NCBI RefSeq assembly: GCF_031582965.1
Contig: NZ_CP134049.1
Coordinates: 558,001 to 622,000, forward strand
DNA: 64,000 bases
DNA from: Bacillus sp. NEB1478
GTDB taxonomy: Bacteria; Bacillota; Bacilli; Bacillales; Fictibacillaceae
Reading direction: 5' to 3'
How positions within the stretch are numbered: position 1 is the first letter of the stretch; every line of letters starts with the position of its first letter. Shown here piece after piece: positions 62,661 through 64,000 of the stretch. The position numbers were made by a program, and so were the translations under genes. Below the pieces are notes generated by a model. It did not search any database, had not been told where the DNA came from, and saw only the letters and a program-made list of their open reading frames with translations.

Positions 62661-63608
62661 ATGCAGACAAAAACACAGCAGCTGGAGAAATATTATTTCA
62701 AATCGAAAAGAATGTTTTTAGGTATGCAAGGCACAGATGGACTGCTTTTTAAAATCCTGATCTATGGGCTCTTAGTGGGCATCGGCTTTGTGTATCTGTT
62801 TCCGCTTCTCTATATGGGCGTTTATAGCTTCAAAAGTCTCGATGATCTGCTGAATCCGCTCGTGAACTGGTTTCCGACTCAGTTTTATACCGGAAACTAC
62901 GTGCAGGCGAACCAGGTCCTGAATTTCTTTTCCACCTTGGTTGAAACGCTTTATGTAACGGTTCTTCCAGCATTGGCGCAAACTGCAGTCGCTGCGGTTG
63001 TCGGTTACGGGCTTGCACGTTTTGAATTCAAAGGAAAGAAAATCATATTTGTTTTAGTGCTGACGACTTTTATCATCCCGCCGCAAGTAACGCTCATTCC
63101 GAGGTACATCTTTTTCAATGAGCTCAACATTCTCGGCAGCTTAAAAGCGTTCATGCTTCCTGCGACGTTTGGACAAGGGCTAAACAGCGCAATTTTCATC
63201 TTGATCTTTTATCAGTTTTTTAGAGCGGTGCCAAAAGCACTGGAAGAAGCAGCACAGCTGGACGGAGCGGGTCACTTCCGCATTTTCTTTACGATCGCAC
63301 TGCCGATGGCCGTTCCTGCGATCATCATTTCGTTTTTATTCTCGTTCGTTTGGTACTGGAATGAAACGTATCTTGCATCGATCTACTTTGGAGATGCGCT
63401 CACAACACTGCCGCTTCAGCTGCAAAAGTTCGTTGCCACCTATCAAAAAATGTTCCCGGCTGAAATGGGACTCGGCGGAAATCAACTGAACGAAGGCATC
63501 AAGATGGCAGGCACTGTTTTATCTATTTTACCGCTATTAATCGTGTATTTTATTACACAGCGCTGGTTTGTCGAAGGTGTTGACCGATCAGGAATCACTG
63601 GAGAATAA
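62661..63608 (+). CDS. Sugar ABC transporter permease, second pair, MalG-like
   Basis: The 315-residue protein has six membrane segments and the EAA loop E-E-A-A-Q-L-D-G-A-G-H-F-R-I-F-F-T-I-A-L-P. AAAGGAGGT lies 8 bases before the ATG at 62661; the in-frame GTG three codons upstream overlaps that site. It is followed 24 bases on by the GH144-like gene. Confidence 0.92.
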   Translation: MQTKTQQLEKYYFKSKRMFLGMQGTDGLLFKILIYGLLVGIGFVYLFPLLYMGVYSFKSLDDLLNPLVNWFPTQFYTGNYVQANQVLNFFSTLVETLYVTVLPALAQTAVAAVVGYGLARFEFKGKKIIFVLVLTTFIIPPQVTLIPRYIFFNELNILGSLKAFMLPATFGQGLNSAIFILIFYQFFRAVPKALEEAAQLDGAGHFRIFFTIALPMAVPAIIISFLFSFVWYWNETYLASIYFGDALTTLPLQLQKFVATYQKMFPAEMGLGGNQLNEGIKMAGTVLSILPLLIVYFITQRWFVEGVDRSGITGE

Positions 63609-63632
63609 CGTATAAATAGGAGGAGAAATTTG

Positions 63633-64000
63633 ATGGATACTCAAAAACTGTTAGAAGCAGAAGCAAAAGGGTGTTTTGATTTTTTCTGGAACGAGGCGAA
63701 CTCGGATAAATACAGCCCAGGATACGGACTGATTCTCGATCAATCAAAAAATAAAAAAGTGGCGAGCATCGCTTCAGTTGGATTCGGCTTAACCGCGATT
63801 ATCATCGGGATCGAACGCGGCTGGATCACACGAGAACAAGGCTATGAGCGCACAAAAGGAACGCTCGAAACTTTTCTTAACAACGTAGAGCAAGAGAGCG
63901 GGTTTTTCTATCACTTTTTAGACATGCAGACTGGGAAGAAAAATGAAGCGTTTTACGATTGTGCTTCCATTATTGACACGACGTTGTTCTTAAGCGGCGC
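63633..64000 (+). CDS. GH144-like glycoside hydrolase (glycoamylase domain), N-terminal part
   Basis: The gene runs past the window end; 122 residues are visible. E-A-K-G-C-F-D-F-F-W-N-E-A-N, Y-G-L-I-L-D, I-A-S-V-G-F-G-L-T-A and F-Y-H-F-L-D are typical of PF10091 proteins. GH144 members include endo-beta-1,2-glucanases, but the family also has other activities. No signal peptide is present, so action is inside the cell on imported oligosaccharides. GGAGGAGA lies 8 bases before the ATG. It gives the best clue to the substrate of the importer operon. Confidence 0.82.
   Translation, partial: MDTQKLLEAEAKGCFDFFWNEANSDKYSPGYGLILDQSKNKKVASIASVGFGLTAIIIGIERGWITREQGYERTKGTLETFLNNVEQESGFFYHFLDMQTGKKNEAFYDCASIIDTTLFLSG

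Overview
The window reads as chromosome of a low-GC, endospore-forming member of the Bacillaceae. Evidence: a complete gerA-type spore germinant receptor operon, Bacillus-style strong AGGAGG ribosome binding sites with frequent TTG/GTG starts, CcpA (cre) boxes, orthologues of the B. subtilis 5-oxoprolinase group, and the degenerate GC-rich intergenic repeats typical of this family. The genus cannot be fixed from sequence reading alone; a Fictibacillus/Bacillus-like organism is my guess. No rRNA, tRNA, CRISPR array, phage or complete transposon was seen.

Layout. 1-7.5 kb: end of a glycerophosphodiester phosphodiesterase gene, a DinB-like gene, the germinant receptor operon gerA-gerB-gerC (minus strand), a small hypothetical gene and pssA. 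7.5-16.3 kb: a catabolic cluster consisting of an RpiR regulator, a fructose-family PTS EIIABC, a GH38 alpha-mannosidase, a GH13_18 sugar phosphorylase and a glycerate kinase. It fits uptake and breakdown of the compatible solutes mannosylglycerate and glucosylglycerate. 16.7-24.6 kb: a second cluster of the same type with split PTS EIIA, EIIB and EIIC, another GH38 enzyme, a PRD/EIIB/EIIA regulator and a carbon-nitrogen hydrolase. 24.6-36.1 kb: housekeeping and accessory genes (pxpA, an MFS exporter, small membrane proteins, a TmrB-like ATPase, lrgA/lrgB-like genes, then pxpB-pxpC with an NRAMP-like transporter and a YcsI-like protein). 36.5-45.5 kb: a mannoside region with manA, a LacI regulator, an ABC importer, DUF1861, a GH130 phosphorylase and a ROK sugar kinase. 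45.6-50.1 kb: a duplicated-domain membrane protein, then a TIM-barrel isomerase, a Gfo/Idh/MocA dehydrogenase and a second TIM-barrel isomerase, followed by the remnant of a third. 50.1-64 kb: a LacI regulator behind an array of operators, then a nine-gene run to the window edge: two solute-binding proteins (one giant, with carbohydrate-binding-like modules), four permeases, an NHL/TPR/membrane protein, a DUF5696 protein and a GH144-like glycoside hydrolase.

How it works together. Mannose chemistry recurs: both PTS/GH38 clusters should yield mannose 6-phosphate, the GH130/ROK cluster yields mannose 1-phosphate and mannose 6-phosphate, and ManA converts mannose 6-phosphate to fructose 6-phosphate. 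None of the ABC importers in the window has its own ATPase, so they probably share an MsmX-type one. Several clusters carry cre-like boxes, consistent with carbon catabolite repression.

Most interesting signals: the last operon, a poorly characterised importer/hydrolase system; the amidase linked to the second GH38 cluster; an over-represented, strand-polar 16-bp palindrome (TTAAACAANNGTTTAA) seen seven times in genes and gaps alike; intergenic arrays with a 21-bp period; and a mosaic repeat family with one copy interrupted by another repeat.
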